The position numbers were made by a program, and so were the translations under genes. Shown piece by piece: positions 31,926 to 43,800 of a DNA stretch of 64,000 nt. Position 1 is the first letter of the stretch, and each line of letters starts with the position of its first letter. Under the pieces are notes generated by a model. It was not told the origin of the DNA. It was given only the letters and a program-made list of their open reading frames with translations, and did not search any database. Source of the stretch: Drechmeria coniospora (Eukaryota > Ascomycota > Sordariomycetes > Hypocreales > Ophiocordycipitaceae); assembly GCF_001625195.1 (NCBI RefSeq), contig NC_054390.1, forward strand, positions 4,612,027 through 4,676,026, given 5' to 3'.

Positions 31926-33043
31926 ATGGAGAGAGGACCTGGGCCCTTTCCCTGCCGAGTGTGCGGCACAGAGCTTGCCAACGCCGACGACTGGCGACGG
32001 CACGCAAAAAGCGAGTGGCAGTAGGTTGCCCTCGGCCATCGTTACATTCACCGACCGTCGGCGGCGGAACGGCTGACCATATTGCCAGCGTCTACAAGCT
32101 ACAATGTAGTGTGGCAGCTCCTGGAACCATCGTTCCGCCTCCAGGAGAGGCCGCCGTCGACGCGGATGCGGTTGCCGATGGTGATGCGTCTGGCGATGGC
32201 GGCGACCGAGCAGACGACGAGGACGGGGAGCAAGACGACGGGCATTCGTCCTCGTACGGCAGCGAGGAGGAGGAGGAGGAGGAGGAGGAGGAGCCGCGGG
32301 TGACATTTGTGCCGAACCGGTGCTTGTTCTGCCGCTCGTCGAGCGGCACCCTCGAGGACAACGTGGCCCACATGAGGGCTGCTCACAGCTTCATCGTTCC
32401 CTACCAGGACTGCTTGATCGTCGACCTCGAGACGCTTGTTTGGTACCTCAACCTCGTCATCTACGGCTATCGCGAGTGCATCCTTTGCGCAACTCGCCGC
32501 GGCACTGTCGAAGCCGTCCAGCAGCACATGATAGCCAAGGGTCATTGTCGGTTTGACCTTTCGCCCGACATGCAAGACTTTTTCCACCTTCCTGCCTCCC
32601 AACACCGTGACCCATCCGAGAGGATGCGTCTCGGGGACTGTTCCTCGCGTCTTTCGTCAAGGAGACCTCGGAGCCGTCGGTCCCACGAGAACACGCCGAC
32701 GACGGCCACGACCAGCGTGTCACGGACGGCATCCCAGCAAGCACCCAAGATGGATGCTTCGGTAGAGAGTCGCCCTCTCGCCGCAACGTCTCACCTGATC
32801 GCGCGAGACGACCGAGGCTCGGCCGCCCTTCTTGCTCGTCTCTCCCAGCTGAGCTCGAGAGACCGGAGCAGCATATCGCACTTGCCAACCTACGAGCTGC
32901 GCTCCGTTCTAGCGACGAGAAAGAAGCAGTTGGACAAGGCGCAACGAGAAGCTTTGCGGGCGAGGAGCAAGGTGGAAAGGCTAGGGAATAGGGCGCTGAT
33001 GAAACACTTCAAGCCTGACAACCCTGGTCGGCTGAACGGCTGA
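31926..33043 (+). CDS. Rei1-like C2H2 zinc-finger protein (short paralogue)
   Basis: Exons 31926-32020 and 32089-33043 encode 349 residues. Finger 1 is C10-C13-H26-H32 (CRVCGTELANADDWRRHAKS then EWH); the last histidine codon is built across the splice junction. An acidic run of ten glutamates follows. Finger 2 is CLFCRSSSGTLEDNVAHMRA with its histidine, and finger 3 starts CILCATRRGTVEAVQQHM and ends KGH (from about residue 162). The layout, HSFIVPYQDCLIVDLETLVWYL and the C-terminal FKPDNPGRLNG match the Rei1/Znf622 family. This family recycles shuttling factors from pre-60S ribosomal particles in the cytoplasm. It is about 150 residues shorter than usual Rei1 proteins, so it is probably a diverged second copy. 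The stop TAG right after the donor site would truncate the protein if the intron were retained. Confidence 0.8.
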
Positions 33044-33664
33044 ACGGCGAGGCCGGAGGATGGGTGGCCGCCCGACCCATCTCGCCTCCCATACCCGGCC
33101 ATTGACGTGTTACCGGACATTTTGTCCCGAACGACGCAAGGCAACTCGACAAGCCCATCTCGGCACGCAGCGACCGATCCATCGGCCGACTTCTCTGAGG
33201 GCATGCTGAGTCGCCGGCCGGCGGACAGGTAGGCTTCTCGCCGTCGTCAAGCAACGTGGCAAGCAGGCCAGCGTCACCCGGCCCGTGGGCTATGCAGGAG
33301 CTGTGTGCTACACCATGCGACCGCCGGAGAGACAAAAAGCTGGATATGACCGCACACATGTATGCGTTCACACGCACCCTCGCTTGCACATGCGTGTCGG
33401 GAGGCGCCTGTGAGTGGTGCCGATGCTGTGATATGCATGACGGCATGGCATCCTCGAGTCGTGTCATTCAGAGGCACGCGAGGAAAGCACATGGCCAGCA
33501 CAATGTCCCTCAGCTACCGAAGCAAGGGGGCTGCGGGCAGCAAGAGCATGGCACTCTGTCGATGAACGGAATAGTAGATGAATGAATAGCTAACTAGAGC
33601 CAGCGGAAAAATGCAGAACGCTTCATGCTAGTCGCGCAAGAATCACTGCAATTATACATTTTGT
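33044..33664. other. Intergenic, no gene seen
   Basis: Convergent 3' regions of the Rei1-like and secreted protein genes. Open frames here are short and unsupported. Confidence 0.6.
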
Positions 33665-34621
33665 TTAGAAGGAGCGCAAGACAGAATCGACATCGTCGAG
33701 AAACTCAAACGTTGGTAGGCCAGCGTTCGCCATCTGACGCCCCCCCCCCTTCTTACCCACTTTCGTCTTCTTGCTCGCCCTTCGGAAGATGGTGTTTCCC
33801 GAAAGCTCCTGTCTCATGACGGCTTGAGAAGTAACCGGACTGCCGTCCGCGTGGAGCAGGGGTGTGTATACTTGGCATGGCTTCGCCCGCCTGTCGCAGT
33901 TCCAGAACGCGTAATCCGTATACTGGTCGCATTCCATCTCGGCCAAGGCCGACTTGCTGCCATCGCTGTTGCGGTTGAGCTTGCATGCGTTCATCTCGCC
34001 GCCGCAGTCAAGCCACGGCTCGGGACGGCAGAATCCGTCAATGGTAACGTGGTAGGTGTAGGTGAGGATGAAGCAGCGGAAGCCCGGCAAGCAGGGTGCC
34101 TCGGTCATCACCTCCTTCGTCACCGTTCTCGCGCTCGCGCGGCTCCAAGTATGGTCGAAACCAACATCGCCGGCGAGGGACTTGACCTCTCCTATTCCGC
34201 CGGACACGGTGACGGCGATGGACCAGCCCTCGGACGTCTTGTTGGCCACCGCCGTCGACGTCTTCGCCGTGACTTTATCCGGGAACTTCTGGGCGTCGGA
34301 TCCGTTGTAGTTCGGAATGTCGATGTCGGCATCGATTTGGGATACGGTGCTGAGCCGATGACTCGTCTGGTTGGCCAACCTGTGCCGGTCGAAGAAGCGA
34401 GTGTCATGGCAAGTCCACCATCTGCGGAAGCAGCTGGACTCGCTTCGGCTGTTGCCGTCACGATACGCCGCGTCGTCTCCGCCCACCCGCAGCTGCAACG
34501 CCTTTTCGAGCTGACGCAGACGAGTGTCGATTGCTGAGTTGTGCGAGTTTTGACCAAGAGCACCCGAGGAGCAAAGAAGGACGGTGAGCCCGGCGGAAAG
34601 GACCGAGGAGGAGACCCGCAT
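33665..34621 (-). CDS. Secreted protein of unknown function, 318 residues
   Basis: A single exon with signal peptide MRVSSSVLSAGLTVLLCSSG, cleavage probably after ALG. The mature protein has an arginine-rich segment around residues 70-85. A Ser/Thr/Val-rich stretch follows (KVTAKTSTAVANKTSEGW, then SIAVTVSGGIGEV), which alternates polar and hydrophobic residues like amphipathic beta strands. A cysteine-rich region comes after it (EAPCLPGFRCF, DGFCRPEPWLDCGGE, MNACKLN, MECDQ, FWNCDRR, KPCQ). The C-terminus is a lysine-rich KKTKVGKKGGGRQMAN tail. The beta-rich part weakly resembles pore-forming secreted proteins, but I cannot name a family. A run of nine Gs on the coding strand near 33741-33749 lies inside the tail, so a one-base slip would change the last 25 residues. 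The upstream in-frame frame start at 34939 is not an ATG. Confidence 0.75.
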   Translation of the reverse strand: MRVSSSVLSAGLTVLLCSSGALGQNSHNSAIDTRLRQLEKALQLRVGGDDAAYRDGNSRSESSCFRRWWTCHDTRFFDRHRLANQTSHRLSTVSQIDADIDIPNYNGSDAQKFPDKVTAKTSTAVANKTSEGWSIAVTVSGGIGEVKSLAGDVGFDHTWSRASARTVTKEVMTEAPCLPGFRCFILTYTYHVTIDGFCRPEPWLDCGGEMNACKLNRNSDGSKSALAEMECDQYTDYAFWNCDRRAKPCQVYTPLLHADGSPVTSQAVMRQELSGNTIFRRASKKTKVGKKGGGRQMANAGLPTFEFLDDVDSVLRSF

Positions 34622-37600
34622 CGTGTCTCTGTCCGGGTCGAGGTGTGATGGGATTGCTGTTGCCGAGTGCTGCCCTTTACAGAACTCGGTCGTGGAGAAT
34701 GAAGGAGAGGGAGTGTGTCGTCGATTCGTGCTGGGGTACTGTGCATGCAAGGAGGATGGAACGACCGAAGGGGACCGGATCGAGGAGGCCAGGGCCTTCC
34801 ACTTAAGTATCAGCCATCGACTTCGATGGAAGGATGGTTCATGTGCTGTACCGTACAGAAACGAAACGAGTGTGCATCCATCTTGGACTGGAAGGAAGTG
34901 AAGTGTGTGGGACTGGCACGATTGCGTTTGCACAGCCATGGCATGACGAAGACCTAGCTAGGCGATAAGCATCATCCTCTGGGGCGTATACACGAGTAAG
35001 GAAGAAACGCCATACTCGCTCCGCCTAGTAGGGGCATAACATGGTGTACGCCCAACGAACGTGCTCGCTGCGGGATGAAGCCAACGAGCGCGGTGCCTGA
35101 GATAAAGTCCGATTCCCACAACGACCACTACCACATGTACAACTGCATGTTCCATCAAATCCATGGATCTTGGCAGCACACGCACGTAATTTGAGATATA
35201 GCATGTGCCATTTCACGGCACAGCATGTGTACATGGCAGGCGGGCATATTAACATGAAACGTGCAGAGAGGTTGGTTGAGCGTTCAGGGTCCAAGCAAGT
35301 CAACGTGACGCGTTTCAACTTGCGAGTGTCAGCAAAAAAGTACGGTAGGTGCCTGCGGTGCAGTCCAGTTCATCGGCGACCAATCATTAGCGGCGTGGAA
35401 TGGCAGATGATTCAAACAGCCGACTCCGAACTGATGATCAGCTACTCAACCAGCTCCGATCTTCGGAGACTTGGCGACGACAATGAGCATCACCACTACA
35501 GATGTGCCATGACGGTACTAACGAAAGTAGCCGCCGTGTGTCTTGGGATTCCTGCATTGCCGAGTATACGAGCAGAGGGAGAGACGTGGGTAACCGACGG
35601 AACAGATACGACAAAGGGACGGTTGGTTAGCGCATGAATCACTCGTCGACAGCTCACGGAGACGCGTCGTAGAGGGTACTGCGATTATACTCGTAAAGGA
35701 AGCCAGCAAGTCCCCGGAGAGCCGTCTGAAATGGCGTTGGTTGGCAGACTCCAACCTGGGGTTGAGGTCTGGGGGGGGGGGGGGGGAACTAGCGGATGGA
35801 ATGGGAACCAAATTTACAAGCACTGTAATTACTTGGGAAGTTGTCCATGTAAGGCGTAGTTACGAGCACAATAAGCACGAGGACACATGTAACCGTGCGA
35901 ATGTATGATTGGCAGGCCCAGTTAGGCTCAAACACGCTGCCTTTGGCTCTAGCTCTACCCACGGCAGGAATCGTTTCGCCACCATGGAGGGTCGTAGAGA
36001 CGTCGTAAGGAATCAATCAATCACGTTCGATCACGGTAGCGCTAGTGCCCACTCCCACAGAGTACAGATCCGTCCTCGTGGAAGAGAGCTCCCTCTGCAT
36101 CGGCGCTAATCGACGGCAACATGTTGCATAAATATGGGCCCGATTCAAATAACGAGTCAGCTGAAGCACGTCAGTGCCTGATAACTACGAGCAGAGTACG
36201 GAGTACGGAGTAAGTAATAATACAGTTCAAGTGCTTCGGGGCTGGCAAGTGGTCATCTTGGCAGGCGCGGCAACTCTCATGGTTCCGTGTTGACATGAAC
36301 GTTGGTGAACAAACTCCGTACATTGCGTCCCTTTGAAAGTATGCAAGCGTATCTTCGTCGGAAGTATGCGTTACCGTGTCATATGATTGCATAGGGTACA
36401 TGTACATGCATTGTATATTTATAGATGAAAATGCCTGGCAAACGCTCGGTCATCAACTCCGCAACTCCATCTCCCTACAAGTGCACTGTATACCTATTAG
36501 TGTGTAGAGTAGCTGGCCTCTCCAGAGCTGGATATACAAGTACGTTCATTATACTCCGTATGGTTAGTTGTACATGTACTCCATAACTCCAATCGGCCCC
36601 CTTCCTGTGGCATTTGATTGGCAGCCTATTTCCATGGCGAGCCCTGTCGCCTTTCGCCGGCCTTCAGGGATGGGGAAGGGCGAGTCAGGAGAGCGGAAGC
36701 TCAGCTGTCGAGGCAGAGCGAGAGTACTCCGTACTTGCGCGGACACAGGTACTGCACTTGGGATGGCATGGCAGCAGATGATTCGTTTCGAGCCCGGTCA
36801 TATAGTGAGCACCCAGTCAGCACTGTACACACCCGCACCCGCATACTCACCCGCAAGCAAACCTGCGTATGCATTATCACGTCCGCAAGCTGGCGGATTC
36901 TGTACACGAACATGTATCTCTTGACATCATCTGGACTCGCATGCGGAACACTACCCGAAACTTCATGTACAACTACAGCCGAAAAAAAACACCAGCTTCG
37001 CTCGCGTGCCCTTGTCATGATGTGACGAACCCCATCACCTGTGGGGTCCCCGTACCGCCGGTGCATACTTGAGAGGTAGAATCCTACTTGATCCCCGATT
37101 TGACCACGATACTTGCTAGGATGTTCACGCACCTTCATGCGCGGATCCGAGGAACGGAACGGAGAACCGGCTACACGACCAGCTGGAAGTGGGCAACGAA
37201 CAAGGGGTGGGATTTTCGCTCAATCATGAGTGCAGTACTCCTTACTGCTCGAGGCCAAACGAACGGGTGAGATGGGATGACGGCACGTTTTGGTCGACCC
37301 GTCCGTCGTAAGTTTCGGATGGCGAGCGATTGATTGGCGGCGCCCCCCCGGATTGCCCGACTTGTACGGGGTAGCAATGCGGGGGGGGGGGGGCATGCAA
37401 CGTTCGTGTACCTACTTTCAGGTACAGCGCAAGTACTCAAGTTCAGTCAGACAGTAAGGAGTAGGCGAGTTCCCCAATGTGTTACCTGCGCACGCAATGA
37501 AGGCCACAGCCTGTTTTGTAGACAACAGACAGAAGGCGTGCCAACGCCGGGAAGAACTTGACTCGCATGGTCATGGCTATGCTCGGTTGAATGTTCTATA

Positions 37601-38895
37601 CCGTCGAAGCTTTCGCCAACTTGCGGAAGTTGGAACGGCTTGGCCGTGTCGTGGATAAGAAGTCACCTTCCCCCGAAATACAAGTCTCAATCTCCTCGGG
37701 GTGGAGGAAACCGAGAAAATACCCGACGCTCCACCCCCATCAGCCCGACGAGAGACCGCGCCTACATGATGCCGAATGACGAGTTGTGTATCCAGCACGC
37801 CCCAGACTTCTGGAATTCAGGACGTGGCCGTTGGTCCAAAATACGAGGGTTGCCAAGAACAAGGACTGCTATAATAATAAACGAACACTACTTACAATAG
37901 ACGAGTACTCTTCTACGATGAACAATCCTTTCAATAGGGTGAACCCTGGACGCTGCTAATACGAGAGCACCATGCTTCACGGCATTCTGCCTAAAGTGGG
38001 CGACAGTCATACATATGGGACTGCGGTGCTTCGAATACGCTGACGTGACGTGACGTGACGTGACGGATGGAAATGCTCTCTCGTCCGCAGCTGGCCAAAG
38101 GCCACCAAACAAGGTTGCCATGAATGGAAGCGTAAGTTTGCATGCCATCATCGTGGCATCCACAAGAACTGCCCGGGGAAGCGCACCTCACGCCGATCAT
38201 GTCGCAGTGCAGGACTTTGCTGACATCATTCCTTCAAACGGAGGTCGGCTGCTGCTCTTGGACAAATCTGACCGAGTCTCCAAGCACAGCATGACACTTG
38301 GACAGTAAGCGGTGACGCGCTCCCTGCAAGCCATCTCACTCAACGACAAGACATCGGGGAAACGGGTGGGTAATGATAATAAGCTCCAACTGGCAAACTC
38401 TAACCCAAAGCTGCGAGCTACGCTGGCGACCTTTCTCCTGTGCACAGAATGCACCGGAAAGGTGCCTGCATTGTGTAGGAAACAATCGGAAGCAGTCATC
38501 TCTTGGCTTCGCTTCGACCATCGCCCTGTTGTCGTCCAGGGGCCCTGTCGCTGCAGCCCATCATGTGCCGTGCTCCAGAGACTTTGGTGCTACAAGTAGG
38601 CCCTAGCCTCAAGCACAGTCGCATCTTCGTCCACTCAGCAGCGGGCTCAGCCTCCAATCGACGATCCTGCAACGTTGTCCGAGGGAGGGAGCCTCGAAGC
38701 CAGAGTATTACTGCGTGTCTGTATATATCCAACTTAGTGTCCAAGTTTCGGAAATGCACTCTCTCGCTGAATGAATAAAAGGCACGATACTTTGTGTACC
38801 GCGCGTTGATATACATCCCGTTCACTTGCTTCCGTCACATACTCTACCCCCGATTGAAAGGCCACCCGTTTGAGAAGCAAAGAAAAGCATCCGTC
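34622..38895. other. 4.3-kb intergenic region, no supported gene
   Basis: No frame shows a domain or a convincing gene structure. Landmarks are a run of 16 Gs at 35771-35786, a run of about 13 Gs at 37381-37393, five TGACG units at 38042-38064 and GTAC-rich blocks at 36190-36420, 36550-36740 and around 37430. The final 200 bases hold the promoter of the O-methyltransferase; AATAAAAGG at about 38773 may be its TATA element. Confidence 0.55.
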
Positions 38896-40417
38896 ATGGG
38901 TGACAACGTTCAGACCGAAACGATCCAGCACGATGTCCCCGCGCCTGTTGCGTCCGTCTCTCTCAAGGAGCGGCTGGAGACTCTGATCGCGAGCTCGCAG
39001 GCGCTCATCAAGCAGCTAGACGAGCACAAGATTGCCGACCCGACCTTTGCCCGGGACTCGCAGGAGGATTATGCCTCCCTGCCGCCAGAGGCTGTGATGC
39101 AGCGATATCAGCTGCTTGATGTACTGAATGATGTGTCGTACCTCGTCCATGGGCCGTCGTCGAGCATCCTTGACGAAGCGCAAAACGTACGCTCCCCTTC
39201 GCCCCCTTCGCTTCCATCTGTGATATCCATCGGTTACTGAGACCAGAATCTCTTCAGGCCATGGCCGACTCGGCGACCCTCAACATACTCAACTACTTCA
39301 ACTTCTGGGACGCCGTGCCCCTGGAAGGCTCCGCCTCATACGCCGAGATCGCCATGTCGGTCCAACTGCCGCAGGAGGCTGTTGAGACGATACTTCCCTA
39401 CGCCTTCTGCAACCGGCTCTTCGAGCTTGAGACCCCGGGGACGGCCGACTCACGCGTTCGCCACACCTCCCGCTCCGCTGCCTTCATCAAGGAGAAGTCG
39501 TTGCGCGTGCTCGTCGGCCTTACCATCGACGGCCTGGCCGGCCCCCTCGCAATTCTCAACCGCTCTCTCGAAAAGAACTTCCTCGGCAAGAAGGAACTGT
39601 CAAACGATATTTCCGATACGCCCTTTGGAATGCTTTACAACCAAGGAGGTGCCCTTGGCCAGTACAAGGACTACTACGACTTCCTCGACCGTGAAGGCGA
39701 GGGCGAGCGAAAGGGCTGGCGCCAACGCGACATGGTCGAGTCGCTGCGCCTTGCCAAGGAGAAGTGGGATGCCGAGGGTGCGCTGATCAAGGCGATCGAC
39801 TGGGCCGGTGCCGGAAAAGCTACCGTTGTTGATGTGAGTCCCTATCGAAGCCCTCGTCTGACGGCCGCCGTGGCTGCTGCTGACGGACCGGAATCTAGGT
39901 TGGTGGCTCTGGTGGTCATGATGACATCCCCCTAGCCGAAAAGTTTCCCGATCTCAGCATCGTCGTCCAGGACTTGCCCAGCTGCGAGGCCAAATTCAAC
40001 GACGGCTACATATCCGACGAGCTGAAGAAGCGCATCTCTTTTGTCGCCCACGACTTCTTTACCCCCCAGCCCATCCAGGCTGATATCTACCTCTTCAAAT
40101 GGGTCTTTTATGACTGGCCCAACAAGGATATTTCAAGGATCGTCAAGGCCCTTGTCCCAGCGCTGCGGCCTGGCGCCCGGGTTCTCGTTCTCGACCTTAT
40201 GGTTGATGTGACGCCCGAGGCGGCTGCTGTCACCCCCCGCTCGCTGCTGAAGTACAGCAACGTCATCAGTCTCAAGACCTTGTCGCTCTTTGGCCACACC
40301 AAGCAAGCGGCCAAGAAGATGACGGAAATCTTCAAGGAAGCCGATGCCCGCTTCGACATTGTCCGGGACGACATCGAGGGTAACTTTGTTACATTTGAGG
40401 CTGTCTGGAGAGGATAA
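38896..40417 (+). CDS. SAM-dependent O-methyltransferase (fungal class II type)
   Basis: Exons 38896-39186, 39258-39833 and 39899-40417 encode 461 residues. The N-terminal part is a helical dimerisation domain with NILNYFNFWDAVPLEGSASY. The SAM site is VVD|VGGSGGHDDIPLAEKFP (residues about 287-305), interrupted by intron 2 exactly at a codon boundary. Further motifs are IVVQDLP, FVAHDFFTPQP and DIYLFKWVFYDWPNKD; the last holds the usual catalytic-region His/Tyr neighbourhood, although the classical H is replaced by Y. Known role: methylation of hydroxyl groups on polyketides or other specialised metabolites, cytosolic. It converges with the ABC transporter gene and is the left member of the putative cluster. 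The ATG at 38896 follows a short leader and gives MGDNVQTETIQHDVP. Confidence 0.9.
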
Positions 40418-40857
40418 ATCTTGATCAGGCGTGTGGGCGTGACGCTTGGGAGAGTTGAAAAGTTGAGAAGGAATGGACGCAGAACAAGGGCGATGATTTG
40501 ATAGCAATTCATCTCATTGCCGAATCGGTGAAGCCACTTGTTATATAGATGACTTGTTCAAAATGCCAGCTGCTGTTCGCAATTCCACATGGCATCCACC
40601 ACAAAGCCGTGGCAGACACGCCATGTACATGCGGCAGAGGGAGCACCGTGCTGGACAGGGTCGGAACGCGTGCTTTTCTCGGAACGACCACAAGTTACAC
40701 CAGAGCAGACTCTATGCGCTGATGTTTAGAAGGGAGATGTATATCGTCAAATTCTAAAAATATAAATTGCCACGACGGAGGGGAGTTTAAGCATGCTACG
40801 CCACCACGCCGTGTTTTAATCAAACAATGTATACAATAGTGCTGCGTCGACATCATC
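40418..40857. other. Intergenic, convergent 3' regions
   Basis: No gene seen. AAATATAAATTG at about 40757 is AT-rich and could serve 3' end formation on either strand. Confidence 0.6.
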
Positions 40858-43800
40858 CTATTTTCCCTCACCCAGGATGGAGGCGGGTACCGATGATGAG
40901 TTGGTCGACAAGAGGTACAATTCCCGAAACACGGAATCCTCCCGGCTGAGCAGCTTCCGCGGTGCGTCAAACTCAACTAGACGACCGGCATCCAGCACGG
41001 CAACCTTGTCGTAGTCGAGAATGGAATCCAGCTTATGCGCAATGGCGAGGACGGTCCAGTCGTGAAACCAGGTCCGAACAACTTCGTCGATGAGGGCGCT
41101 TGTTGACTCATCCAGACTGCGTCTGTCAGCACGGTCAAGCCCAACCAGCATAGCGGAGTGGAACATACCTGCTCGTGGCTTCGTCTAGAAGCAAGACCCG
41201 ACTCTCGTCCTGTCGCAACATCGCTCGTGCGAGTACCAAAAGTTGCGCTTGTCCCTGGGAGAGAAACTTGTCATCGATGATTGTATTCAGACCACCGCGA
41301 GACTTAATCTTTTCCCACAGGCCGACTCGTTCGAGAACTCGAATGATCTCTTGGTCGCGCTCCTCCGAGATGCTCTCACTCCCCAACGTATCCTTGCTGC
41401 GATGCGGATCTGCGTTGAGGCGCACGGTTCCATCGATGATGTAGGCCTCTTGGGGAACGGCGACGAGATGAGTGCGCACATATTCTCGGGGCATCGTGGC
41501 AATGTCGATTCCGTCCACCAGGATGGTGCCGGTATCCTGCTCAATGAGTCCAAGGAGGCTGAGAAACAAAGACGACTTTCCACTGATGATATTGTTAGTC
41601 AAGTATTCCTTTCCAAGCTACAGCAGCACGCACCTTCCGGTCCGGCCACAGATGGCAACCATCTGCCCCGGCTCTATCGTCATGGTGATGTCGTGAAGAA
41701 CACGGCCGGAAGAGCTGCCGGAGGTGTCAGCCAAAGATTGTTGGAAGGATTTCCGTCCACCGCACTCACGGATACGAGCAAGTCACATCTTGCAGCTCAA
41801 TTTGCCCCCTACTCGGCCACTGACGACCCGCACTATCGGTGGGCGGCTCCATGAGGTGAGAATCACGCCCACTCTCGAGGAGGCGCTCCGAAGCTTCGTC
41901 ATCCTCGCTCTTCACCTGCATTTCAAAGGCCCTGATCCTGGCCACCGCACCAAGCGCTATCTCCAGTGTTACCCAGCTTGTAATGGTTCCCTGCATGGTA
42001 GCGCTGAAGGCGAGAATGTTGCTCAAGGCGATGCCGACGTATCCTGGGCCAATAGCCTCGCGAAGAGTCGTGGTAAGGACGATGAGAATTACCGCGAGCA
42101 GCATGATGACGATGTTGACGGCAAAAGTGATCCATCGCTGCACGCAATAGAGCAGATAGCTTGGTTGCTGCGAAGTGTCAAGAATTTGCATCGCCTTTTC
42201 GGTTGACCGCGATTCCCAGCGGAAGGCGCGAATAGTCACGATGCCTGTGATCGTCTCCATGAGCTGCGTGTAGAGAGGTGCTTTGTATTCAATGTCGAGC
42301 AGACGCAGTTGTCGCGCAGTTCTCAGGTAAAAGTGCTGCAGGGCATACAGGGCCGCCAGCAGGAAGGGCAGAAGCGCGGCCATGTATCTTGACGAGACGC
42401 AGACCAAGATGAATTGAGCAATGCCAAAAGACAGGGCTGTTCGATGTTAATAGGCCAGCAGCCGACGGTTGCCTGTGAGAGGTGGCAACTTACCAATGAC
42501 CACGCCAAGGGCCGCAGCAGGGAGCTCCATATCGATCAGCTGGAGATCCTGGCTGAACCTGTTGACCGTGATGCCGCTATCCGTGGTTGTGTGGAACGAC
42601 ATGGGTGCTCTGAGTAGATGTCGACGTCAGCCCATGTTTCGATACCAATCATCATTTGTCCCTACCGCGAAACTGTGTCTACCAGCAAGTTGTGAAAGTA
42701 CAAGCCAGATCGGTTGATGGTGATGATGAACAACTGCCTGCATCGCAGCAGTTAGTGGCATGCGCACCAATGAAGCACGACTCTCAAATGTTGCAGGGGA
42801 GAGCTCCCTACCAAGTGCCGAACAGGCATGCGCAAACAGCACCGATGCCAAGCACAGCATAAACACCGAGCCATTTGCCCAGGTTCGCGTTTGGCTCCCT
42901 CAGATTCGCTTCGGCCCACCATTTGAGCCAGACGCCTATGGAGACTTGTCAGGAAGGTATACTCATCGGATCGACGGGACGGACGCGTACTAGGAAAAGA
43001 GTCGCAGAAGGCGAATATGCAAATAGAAATAATGAAGCTGGTCATGGTGAACCAGCCAGCCGACTTGGCGTAGAATCCGTAGACGGCCGAGTCACCAACC
43101 TGCCGGGCAGAGTTGGCTTGAATCTCCACCATGTCCACAGCTTCCTGCAGCGCCGAAGCGGTGTTGGTTACGGCCGGGCGCCGACCATCCTCCTTCGCAT
43201 CTGCGTTGCCTTTCGACCTTTTTGCGCCGGGCTTGCTGTCAGGTGCGCCCCTGGAGTATATCTCGCCGACGGCCCAGTCAAGATCTGTTGCCTGCTTGAG
43301 CTCGGCAGGCAAGCCAGCGAACCGCAGCTGGCCATGCTCGTTAAGCACAACGATTTTGTCTGCGAACGGCACGCGGCGGACTAATGATTCGGCGTCAGCA
43401 TATGCAACGACAGTTACTGCAGGCAACGAAGTAGGCCGCATGCTCACCGTCGGAAGTGGCCACTATGACAGTTATGTTTGCCTTGCGAAGGAGGCCATTT
43501 TCACCCAACAGGTTATCAAAAACCAGATCCTCCGTGTTGGCGTCGAGACCGCTGAATACGTCGTCCAGGATGAGGAGCTCCCGACGTGCGTAGATGGCAC
43601 GCGCAATGGACTGGGCGTGTTACTGTCAGCGACAGTAAATGGATTGGGATGCAGCCTGCTCGCAAGCCAACTTACCAAGCGCTGCTTCTGTCCTCCACTC
43701 ATGGAGATACCTTTGGTTCCCACAGGCGTCTTGTCGCCCTGGGGCCAAATTTGCACATCACGCTCCAGCTCGCACGCCCTCACCACGACGCGATACCACT

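Noticed and set aside
35170..35637. 155-codon plus-strand frame in the 4.3-kb gap
   Set aside because: Starts at TTG, has no motif and no convincing extension by splicing.
43381..43447. Alternative splice at GCCTGCAG (about 43421) in the ABC transporter
   Set aside because: It would insert a second TVVAYAD-like strand after TVIVATSD. The acceptor at 43381 has a GCTGAC branch site and gives the normal NBD1 ending.
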